Shown here: piece after piece, positions 1 through 6,508 of the stretch
Position numbering within the stretch: the first letter of the stretch is position 1
How the letters are laid out: each line of letters starts with the position of its first letter
Assembly: GCA_023436515.1 (NCBI GenBank)
Contig: JAEZIV010000100.1
Span: 1-6,508, forward strand
Length of the DNA stretch: 6,508 nt
Source: Bacillota bacterium
Lineage (GTDB): Bacteria > Bacillota > Clostridia > Acetivibrionales > DSM-1351
Direction: 5' to 3'
Program-made: the position numbers and the translations under genes
The notes under the pieces: generated by a model
The model's database searches: none
Told to the model about the DNA's origin: nothing
The model's input: the letters and a program-made list of their open reading frames with translations, nothing else

Positions 1-1676
1 TGGTAATCGTATTCAGCAGATTCTATAAACTTTATAAGGGGCTCAACCACCTTACGAAATGGTGAATGCTTGATTACCAACGGTATTTCTGTGTGCAGCA
101 ATTCAAATCTCTCCTTAATCTTCTTGGCAGACTCATCATCAATTGCCACACTAAAGGCAACAACATTGTTTGATATTGTTCTTGCATATCTCAAAGCACG
201 AAGACTCGATTTGTTTATGCTTTCAATTGGCACGATTACTCTGTTTGTGTAGACAGCTTTGTTTATATCAAAGCTTGAGAGCTCCTCAGGCTTGATTCTT
301 AACTGCCTCATAACTGCGTTATAGTGTCGTTTTACTTTGATAATACATGTAATAAGCAGCGGGATCAGAATGACTACAAGCCAGGCTCCTTCTTCAAACT
401 TGGTAAATGCAATTATTATGACCACGATAGCGGTGACAATTGCTCCGAACCCATTTATAGAAGCCTTTAGAACCCAACCCTTTGCTTTGTTTTTCCTCCA
501 CTTAACAAACATACCTGTCTGTGCAAGGGTAAAGGATATAAACACACCAATAGCATATAGGCCCAGCAGACTTGTAACCTTTGCCTTAAACATAATCATA
601 AGTGCTGCGGCAACTATTGTAAGAAGTATTATTCCATTATCATAGCTGAGTCTGTCACCTCTCATACTTAGCTGCCTTGGTGCATAGCCCTCCTTCGCCA
701 TTAGGGAGATCAGCATTGGGAAGCCTGAATAAGCGGTGTTTGCTGCCAGAACAAGAATTAAAAAGGTCGTGGCTGTTATATAGTAAAACATAAAATTATG
801 TCCGAATATTTCTTCAGCAATTATTATAAGCATTGCGTTGCCTTGAGGATTAACATGGTAGAGGTTGGCGAGTACCGAGCTTCCACCGAAGAGCAGAAGA
901 ATTATTATTGAAAGGAGTAACAAGACTCTTTTAGCATACTTTGTACTAGGCTCCTTAAAATTCGGTACGGCATTACTTACGGCTTCAACACCTGTAAGTG
1001 CTGTACATCCGTTTGAAAAGGCTCTTAATATTAAAATCAGTCCCAAAGGCTCAACTACCGTAGGCAATGTTGGTTGTGGGGGCACATAGCCACCCTTAAC
1101 CTTTACTATACCCGCAACAATCATTGTTATAATACCAAGTATAAAAGCATAGGCCGGAAGACCAAAAATTCTGGAGGATTCTCTTATCCCTCTTAAATTT
1201 CCTATCATTAGTAAAACAACCAATAAGCACGCTATAGGTACTGAGTATGGCTTGAAAACTCTGAAGGCTGTTGTAAATTGCTCAACACCTGATGAAATAC
1301 TAACAGCAACAGTTAATATGTAATCAACCGACAAGGCCGCTCCTGCAGTAACTCCCGCCAGAATACCCAGGTTCTCCTTTGCAACCACATACGCCCCGCC
1401 ACCATTAGGGTAGCTAGCTATAATCTGCCTGTATGACAGCATCAAAATCATAAGAAGGCATATAATGGAAATCGAAATAAAGGACAGCTGTTTATACGCA
1501 CCAATACCTATAACGGGTATTAATACCATTAAAACTTCCTGCCCTGCATACGCTACAGAAGAAATTGCATCGCTGGATAGGATAGGCAAACCCCAGACTA
1601 CACCAAATTTCTGCTCGTTAAGCGCCTCATTTTTAAGTGGCTTACCCACTAGAAGACGTCTCAATTTTTTATACAT
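1..1676 (-). CDS. kimA: KimA/YdaO-like proton-coupled potassium importer (APC/KUP-type permease), 3' end outside window
   Basis: Integral membrane transporter, most likely a high-affinity K+/H+ symporter of the KimA (YdaO) group; databases may call it an APC-family amino acid permease. The frame is open from ATG 1676 to the left edge, giving 558 residues without a stop or frameshift. Bacillus subtilis KimA is about 607 residues, so roughly the last 50 are missing. Recalled K+-site residues of KimA all have counterparts at nearly the same positions: D36 and Y43 (SSDAISSVAYA), D118, Y119, T122 and S126 (VDYILTVAVS), T228 and E231 (LTGVEAVSN), and Y374 (LLGLYAIGV). YPNGGGAY at 89-96 is also family-typical. 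Many hydrophobic helices run to about residue 448. From about 477 (TNRVIVPIE) a universal-stress-like cytosolic domain begins, which in KimA is the c-di-AMP-responsive part. The start is supported by GGTGA six bases upstream. It is a separate unit from UPF0182, behind a terminator. Fairly sure of family; K+ as substrate is inferred from residues. Confidence 0.85.
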   Translation of the reverse strand, partial: MYKKLRRLLVGKPLKNEALNEQKFGVVWGLPILSSDAISSVAYAGQEVLMVLIPVIGIGAYKQLSFISISIICLLMILMLSYRQIIASYPNGGGAYVVAKENLGILAGVTAGAALSVDYILTVAVSISSGVEQFTTAFRVFKPYSVPIACLLVVLLMIGNLRGIRESSRIFGLPAYAFILGIITMIVAGIVKVKGGYVPPQPTLPTVVEPLGLILILRAFSNGCTALTGVEAVSNAVPNFKEPSTKYAKRVLLLLSIIILLLFGGSSVLANLYHVNPQGNAMLIIIAEEIFGHNFMFYYITATTFLILVLAANTAYSGFPMLISLMAKEGYAPRQLSMRGDRLSYDNGIILLTIVAAALMIMFKAKVTSLLGLYAIGVFISFTLAQTGMFVKWRKNKAKGWVLKASINGFGAIVTAIVVIIIAFTKFEEGAWLVVILIPLLITCIIKVKRHYNAVMRQLRIKPEELSSFDINKAVYTNRVIVPIESINKSSLRALRYARTISNNVVAFSVAIDDESAKKIKERFELLHTEIPLVIKHSPFRKVVEPLIKFIESAEYDY

Positions 1677-1682
1677 AATGAC

Positions 1683-1687
1683 TCACC
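1683..1687 (-). promoter_or_regulatory. Ribosome binding site of the potassium importer
   Basis: The minus strand reads GGTGA, complementary to the part of the 16S rRNA tail beyond the classic GGAGG core, followed by a six-base spacer (GTCATT) and ATG at 1676. No better start lies nearby in frame, and the conserved protein sequence begins immediately after it, so this site fixes the start. Confidence 0.6.
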
Positions 1688-1768
1688 CGTACCTGAAAAA
1701 AGATAGTAATTTTTAAAAATTAAATAATAATGCAGCCCTTACATTTTGTACTAAAAATTAACTATTGT

Positions 1769-1797
1769 ATTCTATTCCTTTTTGATTAATTTAACAA
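1769..1797 (-). promoter_or_regulatory. Candidate proximal sigma-A promoter for the potassium importer
   Basis: On the minus strand, TTGTTA (1797-1792) is separated by exactly 17 bases from TAGAAT (1774-1769). Each hexamer differs from the sigma-A consensus at one or two positions. Transcription would start near 1762 and give a leader of about 86 bases. In such AT-rich DNA chance matches are common, so this is a candidate only. It may act together with, or be less important than, the upstream candidate at 1836-1863. Confidence 0.4.
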
Positions 1798-1835
1798 TAT
1801 TACTTTTTAATATATTTTTACTGCTACATAACAGT

Positions 1836-1863
1836 ATTATATACATTTTTAATAAATTGACAA
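1836..1863 (-). promoter_or_regulatory. Candidate distal sigma-A promoter for the potassium importer
   Basis: On the minus strand, TTGTCA (1863-1858) and a perfect TATAAT (1841-1836) are separated by 16 bases. This is the better match of the two candidates, although the spacer is one base short of optimal. It begins 17 bases beyond the UPF0182 terminator, as expected for a promoter starting a new unit. Transcription would start near 1829 and give a leader of about 153 bases. That leader is very AT-rich and has none of the conserved G-rich blocks of the ydaO c-di-AMP riboswitch. Confidence 0.5.
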
Positions 1864-1880
1864 CAAAAATTTACAGAAAA

Positions 1881-1920
1881 TAAAAAGTGTGGAATTCCTA
1901 GATGGTTTCCACACTTTTTA
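1881..1920 (-). terminator. Rho-independent terminator after the UPF0182 gene
   Basis: The arms 1881-1894 and 1907-1920 are perfect inverted complements (14 bp: six A/T pairs at the base, then GTGTGGAA/TTCCACAC) around a 12-base loop. In minus-strand transcription the stem lies 27 bases after the UPF0182 stop, and its 3' arm ends in CTTTTTA followed by TTTTCTG, giving the U-rich tail. The A-rich flank on the other side means it could also work in the opposite direction, but no plus-strand gene is seen that would need it. Confidence 0.88.
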
Positions 1921-1947
1921 CAAATTAGCTTAATTCTTATAATACTG

Positions 1948-4812
1948 TCATCTTAGACTCTTTATGAGGTCACTGATTTCCTGGGATTGCTTCATGAGTT
2001 CATCCAGCTTTTTCTGTAGTTCATCAAGCTTTTCACTATCTATTTTGCCTGTATCGCCAACAGAAGGAGTCTGCTCCTGAGGCTGTTGCACATCAGGCTT
2101 ATCTGCCTGCTGTTCGTCATCCTTTGCTTCTCCATTTCCAGCCTGATCAACTGTTGGCAGCTTATTGTCGGTAAGCTTTAAATCACCCTTGAATAAATTA
2201 TTCAAAGCATCTTCAAGGTTATCACCTATACCATGCTTGAAGTCTGTACCCTCCTGGTAGCCTACGATAATTTTTTTAACCTGTGGTATTGAGGACTCAC
2301 CTTTTGATTGAATATAAATAGGTTCCACATATAATACACTGTTTTCAATAGGTATTACTAGAAGACTTCCTTTAAATACATTAGATTTTCCTTGTCCCCA
2401 GAGTGTATTGTACTCGGATATTTCACTTATCTGGTTAATATTAACCTCAACCTGGTCAGGACCAAGGATATTTGTGTTCTTAGGGAAGTTGAACAATATC
2501 ATCTCGCCATAATTATCCTTGGAATTTCTGACCGCAAGCCAGGATATCATATTATGCTTACCTGCTGACGGTGTAAAGGGTCTCATAAGAATGAGCTCCT
2601 CTTTAGTGCCTAAATCCCCCGGCAGCTTAATCATATTATAGTAAGCATCAATGTCCCTCACCTTATCAGGACTTGTTTCATCAGGGTATTTTGCAATGTT
2701 CCAGGCATCCTGATTTGTATAGAAGTCAGAGATAACCTTTTCATTTGCATTGGGATCAAGATGATATTTCTTTAATACCTCTGTCTGAATCTTAAATAAG
2801 GTTTCAGGATATCTGGTATGAGAAGCTATGTCCTCAGGCAAATCTTCCTTAGCAAAAATTCCGGGGTAAACCTTCTGGTATGCCTGTATTATGGGATCAT
2901 CCTTATCAATAATATAATACATAACTGTTCCGTCATAAGCATCCACTGTGACCTTAACAGAATTTCTTATATAGTTGATTCCATTTAAAGCCCTGAGGTC
3001 AGGTTCATTACTTTGTGTGTAAAAGTTCTGTGCATAGGGATATCTATCTGAAACGGTATACGCATCCAACACCCATTTAAGACGACCATCCGAGGTAATT
3101 GTCAATGCAGGGTCTGAATCAACCTTCAGGAAAGGCACAGCCTTTTGAGCTCTTTCAACAACATTTCTGTTGAGCAAAATCTGTGATTCTGAATTTATAT
3201 TACTGGAAATCAGAACGTTAGCATCCATGTACTTCAATGAGAATAGTAGTCTGTTAAGGAAGTTTAGCTTAATTTTTTCCGCACCCTTAGCATTAAAATA
3301 TGTTGTTGCGGTACCATCATAATCAATTTCAGCTTCTTTATTTGACCCCTCAGGGTTAACAATAACATAGTTATTAGTAAGCTCACCGTAATATATTCTT
3401 GGTTCTGTGATATTCAGTGTCTCTTTGTCCACAGTGTCCATTTTAAGACCGCTAAGGAGAAACTCAACCTGACCCTGATCTGTCAGCTTGTTTATAGGGT
3501 TTACAACAACACCGTAGCCATGAGTATACTTAAAGGTCTTGTTAATGAAATTCTGATTCTGGAGGTTTGAAGTATTTATCTCTCTTGCAGATATCAGTAC
3601 AGGTATTTCCTTCCCATTTACAGTGTAATTAAGTATGTCACCTGTTGTAAAGGTATAAAAATTCGTGTTGCTCTGCAGCTGCTTGTTACTATCAAGTGTT
3701 GGCTTATAATCCACCACTCTTATATTGTCAATTGTATTTTGATTTCGCTTTATTATTTCAGGAGTCAGGTTTTCAATTGTTTTAAAGTCATATTGTTTAG
3801 CCTTGTCAAGACCATATGCAGCACGTGTTTCAAGCATATTGTTCTTTAGAAAGCTTTTTTCATAGTCAAACTCATTTGGTTTTACAAAAACCGACTGTAA
3901 AATAACGGATGTTATACTTACCAATATAAATATCAGAGGGTAAACGGCTATAGTTATTGCCGCTTTCTTGAGCTTACCCTTCCACATAAATAATAATGCA
4001 ATTACTACTATTGCCACAACAATAATTGGTGCTATGCTATAAAACCTTATCCATACATTTGTATTGGAAAAACCTGAACCGCTTACATCAGTCTGTGTGA
4101 AGGTTGAGTACAGCAGTTCTTCCCTCTGGAACTTATAGGATATGGATTTGAGTACGAAGAAAATAGCAACATTAATGAGATTGTGTCTTAGTAATACCTT
4201 ATCTTTAAATACATCGGGAGTAAAGTTGTTGTTCAATGCGGTAAGCAGTACCAAAACATAATAAACCGCAGAATAAATAACTATAAACAGCCATAGATTT
4301 GAAATAAAGTTTAGAAGTGCCATGTAGAAAGGTCTCTCGAACATATAGTATCCAATATCCTGACCAAATTGAGGATCCACATGACCAAACTGTACCGAGT
4401 TCAGAAATAGCAACGCTTTGCCGTAAAAGAACTCCTTTGTCAAGAAAGCACCGATAATCCCTATTATAAGAGCAATAGGAATATTATATAGTTTACGTGT
4501 TTCAAGATTGTTCTTTACAAAGTACTTTTTCAGATTCTTTATTATAAACGTGTTTGTTATTAAAACAAATAAACTGATTAAAATAAAGCTTGCGAGAATA
4601 AATATAACCTTGTAAAGCAAGTTAGTTGTAAAAACCTGAGTGTAATCAGCTTTGTTGTTAAGCTCCTTTAGCTGAATCAATTCCATATAAATGGAGCTGC
4701 CGATAATTGCTGCTAAAATTAGAACTGCCAGTATCACCAAGAGAGCAATTTTGCCCTTTTGGCTTTTCTTATTTTTTTCCTTGTAGTAATCGTAGCTTAC
4801 TTCCTGTTCCAT
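1948..4812 (-). CDS. UPF0182 (COG1615) family membrane protein of unknown function
   Basis: Large membrane protein of the UPF0182 family; function not established. Numbering is from ATG 4812 (954 residues, within the family's usual range). Seven hydrophobic helices are visible at about 21-43, 67-89, 110-130, 170-194, 208-226, 259-277 and 285-309, followed by a long soluble region, probably outside the membrane, to about 880. Family-typical blocks include WVLDAYTVSDRYPYAQ (580-595), VTVDAYDGTVMYYIIDKDDP (621-640), RYPETLFKIQ (667-676), LMRPFTPS (742-749) and LYVEPIY (827-833). The end differs: residues about 880-923 are an acidic, Q/P-rich linker, and 924-954 form a clean heptad coiled coil (hydrophobic at 929, 932, 936, 939, 946, 950 and 953). 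The start is chosen because GGAGG lies five bases before ATG 4812; a GTG at 4824 would add four residues but overlaps this ribosome site. It lies 61 bases after ftsY with no terminator between, so cotranscription is likely. Family is certain; role is unknown. Confidence 0.93.
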   Translation of the reverse strand: MEQEVSYDYYKEKNKKSQKGKIALLVILAVLILAAIIGSSIYMELIQLKELNNKADYTQVFTTNLLYKVIFILASFILISLFVLITNTFIIKNLKKYFVKNNLETRKLYNIPIALIIGIIGAFLTKEFFYGKALLFLNSVQFGHVDPQFGQDIGYYMFERPFYMALLNFISNLWLFIVIYSAVYYVLVLLTALNNNFTPDVFKDKVLLRHNLINVAIFFVLKSISYKFQREELLYSTFTQTDVSGSGFSNTNVWIRFYSIAPIIVVAIVVIALLFMWKGKLKKAAITIAVYPLIFILVSITSVILQSVFVKPNEFDYEKSFLKNNMLETRAAYGLDKAKQYDFKTIENLTPEIIKRNQNTIDNIRVVDYKPTLDSNKQLQSNTNFYTFTTGDILNYTVNGKEIPVLISAREINTSNLQNQNFINKTFKYTHGYGVVVNPINKLTDQGQVEFLLSGLKMDTVDKETLNITEPRIYYGELTNNYVIVNPEGSNKEAEIDYDGTATTYFNAKGAEKIKLNFLNRLLFSLKYMDANVLISSNINSESQILLNRNVVERAQKAVPFLKVDSDPALTITSDGRLKWVLDAYTVSDRYPYAQNFYTQSNEPDLRALNGINYIRNSVKVTVDAYDGTVMYYIIDKDDPIIQAYQKVYPGIFAKEDLPEDIASHTRYPETLFKIQTEVLKKYHLDPNANEKVISDFYTNQDAWNIAKYPDETSPDKVRDIDAYYNMIKLPGDLGTKEELILMRPFTPSAGKHNMISWLAVRNSKDNYGEMILFNFPKNTNILGPDQVEVNINQISEISEYNTLWGQGKSNVFKGSLLVIPIENSVLYVEPIYIQSKGESSIPQVKKIIVGYQEGTDFKHGIGDNLEDALNNLFKGDLKLTDNKLPTVDQAGNGEAKDDEQQADKPDVQQPQEQTPSVGDTGKIDSEKLDELQKKLDELMKQSQEISDLIKSLR

Positions 4813-4817
4813 GCTAA

Positions 4818-4822
4818 CCTCC
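4818..4822 (-). promoter_or_regulatory. Ribosome binding site that decides the UPF0182 start
   Basis: The minus strand reads GGAGG with a five-base spacer (TTAGC) to ATG 4812. Its first G is the last base of the alternative GTG start at 4824, so if translation began at the GTG this motif would lie inside the coding region and serve no purpose. The GTG has only a weaker GGGAG upstream. This favours the ATG. Confidence 0.75.
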
Positions 4823-4873
4823 ACTCTGCGCTCCCAGGCGCGTAAATTGTTATTAATCCTGCTATAGCTAATA

Positions 4874-5782
4874 CTATGAAAATAAAGCTTCTACAAATTC
4901 GTTTGCATTAAACATCTGAAGATCATCCAACTGCTCTCCCACACCAATGAGCTTTACAGGTATGTCAAGCTCGGATTTTATTGCCACTACGATGCCGCCC
5001 TTTGCCGTGCCGTCCAGCTTGGTTAGAACTATACCGGTTATATCAGCAGTTTCTTTGAAGGTCTTGGCTTGTGCTATAGCATTTTGTCCTGTTGTGGCAT
5101 CCAATACCAGCAGTGTCTCACGATCTGCTCCCGGAAGCTCCCTATCAAGTACTCTGGACACCTTTTTGAGCTCTTCCATTAGGTTTTTCTTTGTATGAAG
5201 TCTACCGGCAGTATCACAGATAAGTAGGTCAGCCTTCCTTGATTTTGCTGCCTGAACCGCATCAAAGATAACGGCAGCAGGGTCCGACCCTTCCTTCTGT
5301 GCAATCACCTCAACGCCTACTCGATCAGCCCATATATCAAGCTGGTCAATAGCGGCTGCTCTGAAGGTATCTCCGGCTGCCAGAAGCACTTTTTTACCCT
5401 GCTGCTTATATAAATTGGCTATCTTACCTATAGATGTGGTTTTTCCAACCCCGTTTACTCCTATTACAATTATAACTGACGGTTTTGATTCAAGCTTCAA
5501 CTCATTTCTTCCATTAGAGAGTATTTCCTGTAGCTCTTCCTTCAACAGGTCCTTTACCTTCATTGCATCAATTATCTTTCTATCCCGGACCTTAGCCTTT
5601 AATTGGGCTATAACCTTCATTGTTGTTTCTATTCCCAGATCTGAGGTTATAAGTATCTCTTCCAGCTCATCAAAAAGCTCCTCGTCTACCTTTCCAAATG
5701 ACACAAGTACCTGATCTATTTTGTCATTGATACTCTTTCTGGTCTTAATCAAACCTTCCTTCAATTTATCAAAAAAGCCCAT
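4874..5782 (-). CDS. ftsY: Signal recognition particle receptor GTPase FtsY
   Basis: Membrane-associated SRP receptor: it binds the Ffh/4.5S RNA particle carrying a ribosome and passes nascent membrane and secreted proteins to the Sec translocon, with GTP hydrolysis in both partners resetting the complex. The 302-residue protein has a four-helix N domain (about 20-85) and a complete G domain: P-loop GVNGVGKTT (108-116), DTFRAAA (138-144), DTAGR (190-194), ATTGQ (229-233), TKLD (254-257) and closing GVGE (280-283). The E. coli-type acidic A domain is absent; only a basic amphipathic leader [17 protein letters not shown] precedes the N domain, as in other short Firmicute forms. Two ATG codons are adjacent. 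The second (5782) is preferred because GGGG lies five bases upstream of it but only two from the first (5785), and because MGFF is a common FtsY beginning. It is distinguished from Ffh by the lack of a C-terminal M domain. It follows smc after 114 bases. Confidence 0.97.
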   Translation of the reverse strand: MGFFDKLKEGLIKTRKSINDKIDQVLVSFGKVDEELFDELEEILITSDLGIETTMKVIAQLKAKVRDRKIIDAMKVKDLLKEELQEILSNGRNELKLESKPSVIIVIGVNGVGKTTSIGKIANLYKQQGKKVLLAAGDTFRAAAIDQLDIWADRVGVEVIAQKEGSDPAAVIFDAVQAAKSRKADLLICDTAGRLHTKKNLMEELKKVSRVLDRELPGADRETLLVLDATTGQNAIAQAKTFKETADITGIVLTKLDGTAKGGIVVAIKSELDIPVKLIGVGEQLDDLQMFNANEFVEALFS

Positions 5783-5785
5783 CAT

Positions 5786-5899
5786 TTCCCCATTTCTGCC
5801 CTAAACTTAATTTGTCAGGCTAATTAATTACTATATTGTACTGCAATAATAAAAAAAAGTATGTTTTCGTATCCTGTTCACAGTAGTCTACACAACAGA
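5786..5899 (-). other. smc-ftsY spacer; no convincing promoter or terminator
   Basis: This 114-base gap is AT-rich. On the minus strand it holds a run of eight T (about 5852-5859) downstream of a weak imperfect stem near the smc stop, and a TACAAT with no good -35 partner. I cannot decide from sequence whether ftsY has its own promoter here or is read through from smc. No small coding frame with a ribosome site is seen. Confidence 0.4.
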
Positions 5900-6508
5900 T
5901 CAGCTCGCCATTTCCCCCATTTTCATGGATACCACCTTTGATACACCGTGTTCCTGCATTGTTACACCGTACATTGTATCAGCCGCCTCCATGGTTCCCT
6001 TACGGTGGGTGACCATAATAAACTGTGTATTTTTCGAAAACTTTTTCAGATACTCACCAAACCTATATACATTTGCATCGTCCAAGGCAGCCTCTATTTC
6101 ATCCAAAAGACAGAAAGGAGTTGGCTTCATTCTCAATATTGCAAAAAGCAATGCGATGGCTGTAAAGGCACGTTCACCACCCGATAGCAGCATCATATTC
6201 TGTAGCTTCTTTCCCGGAGGCTGAACCTCAATCTCAATACCGCTTTCAAGCACGTTTTCCTGGTCAGAGATTATCAGCTCTGCTCTCCCCCCGCCAAACA
6301 GCTCACGATATACTATTCCAAAGTTCTCGTTTATAAGCTTGAACTGCTCGATAAATTGCTTTTTCATTATTTGGACCATTTCATGAATTATCTTGTGAAG
6401 CTTGTCCTTAGCCTGTTCCATATCATTTTTTTGAACAGACATAAACTCATAGCGCTCCTTTGTTTTAATGTAATCATCAATTGCAGATACATTTACCGGT
6501 CCCAGCAA
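5900..6508 (-). CDS. smc: Chromosome segregation protein SMC, C-terminal part (5' end outside window)
   Basis: C-terminal 202 residues of the SMC ATPase, whose full length is typically near 1,190. SMC dimers with ScpA and ScpB organise and help separate the bacterial chromosome. The visible piece begins with LGPVNVSAIDDY, typical of the end of the returning coiled coil, runs through the last coil (about 10-50 of the fragment), and then forms the C-terminal half of the ATPase head: FGGGRAEL (71-78), the ABC signature LSGGER (108-113), Walker B FCLLDEIEAALDDAN (132-146) with its catalytic glutamate, and the switch histidine in THRKGTME (167-174). The protein ends MGEMAS, stop TGA at 5902-5900. 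The TTG at the window edge is an internal leucine codon, not a start. RecN and SbcC are less likely, since this Walker B/D-loop and LGPVN are SMC hallmarks. No key residue is missing in the visible part. Confidence 0.97.
   Translation of the reverse strand: MLGPVNVSAIDDYIKTKERYEFMSVQKNDMEQAKDKLHKIIHEMVQIMKKQFIEQFKLINENFGIVYRELFGGGRAELIISDQENVLESGIEIEVQPPGKKLQNMMLLSGGERAFTAIALLFAILRMKPTPFCLLDEIEAALDDANVYRFGEYLKKFSKNTQFIMVTHRKGTMEAADTMYGVTMQEHGVSKVVSMKMGEMAS

Noticed and set aside
70..1716. Several plus-strand open frames of 60-102 codons across 70-1716
   Set aside because: They lie opposite the continuous importer frame on the minus strand, lack ribosome sites and resemble no family.
1677..1947. 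Small gene or structured RNA in the 271-base gap
   Set aside because: Apart from the terminator and promoter candidates, I see no frame with a ribosome site and no G/C-containing helices of a known RNA class.
5812..5850. Plus-strand promoter-like TTGTCA with TATTGT
   Set aside because: No plus-strand gene lies downstream, it would transcribe antisense to smc, and such matches are frequent in AT-rich spacers.
5850..5902. Possible terminator after smc: weak stem starting in the stop codon, then a run of eight T
   Set aside because: The stem has a bulge, a long loop and about seven weak pairs, and the T run is separated from it by 13 or more bases.
4947..6224. Plus-strand open frames of 79-99 codons opposite ftsY and smc
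   Set aside because: They are antisense shadows of highly conserved minus-strand genes, serine/phenylalanine-rich as expected from reverse reading.
1..6508. A new multi-gene system, defence island, mobile element or CRISPR array
   Set aside because: All four genes belong to recognised families in housekeeping context. No transposase, integrase, direct repeats or att-like sites are visible.

Overview
The window is low-GC, with AT-rich intergenic spacers and every gene on the minus strand. This suggests a Gram-positive Firmicute. The smc-ftsY pair and the protein sequences look clostridial, perhaps near the cellulolytic Ruminiclostridium group; that placement is inference from general likeness, not a search.

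Layout in the direction of transcription, from high to low coordinates. The window opens inside smc: the last 202 residues of the chromosome-condensing SMC ATPase end at 5900. A 114-base spacer follows, then ftsY (about 5782 to 4874), the signal-recognition-particle receptor GTPase. After 61 bases comes a 954-residue UPF0182 (COG1615) membrane protein (4812 to 1948) with seven N-terminal membrane helices, a large extracytoplasmic region and a short coiled-coil tail; its function is unknown. A strong hairpin terminator at 1881-1920 closes this unit. A second unit then starts from one or two sigma-A-like promoters in the 271-base gap and encodes a KimA/YdaO-type potassium importer (1676 to beyond the left edge). 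Its transporter core is complete, but its C-terminal cytosolic domain is cut by the window edge. The importer reading frame is open from 1676 to the left edge with no stop or frameshift.

How the genes relate: smc and ftsY are a common housekeeping neighbourhood in Firmicutes (chromosome organisation and membrane-protein targeting). The UPF0182 gene is close enough to ftsY to be cotranscribed, and its product probably depends on the SRP/FtsY route for insertion, but a functional link is not shown. The potassium importer is a separate transcription unit. Its leader shows no recognisable ydaO-type c-di-AMP riboswitch.

No mobile element, CRISPR array, rRNA, tRNA, phage gene or new multi-gene system is visible. 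This is mainly an ordinary core-genome region. The most interesting items are the uncharacterised UPF0182 protein with its tail and the potassium importer that seems to lack its usual riboswitch.
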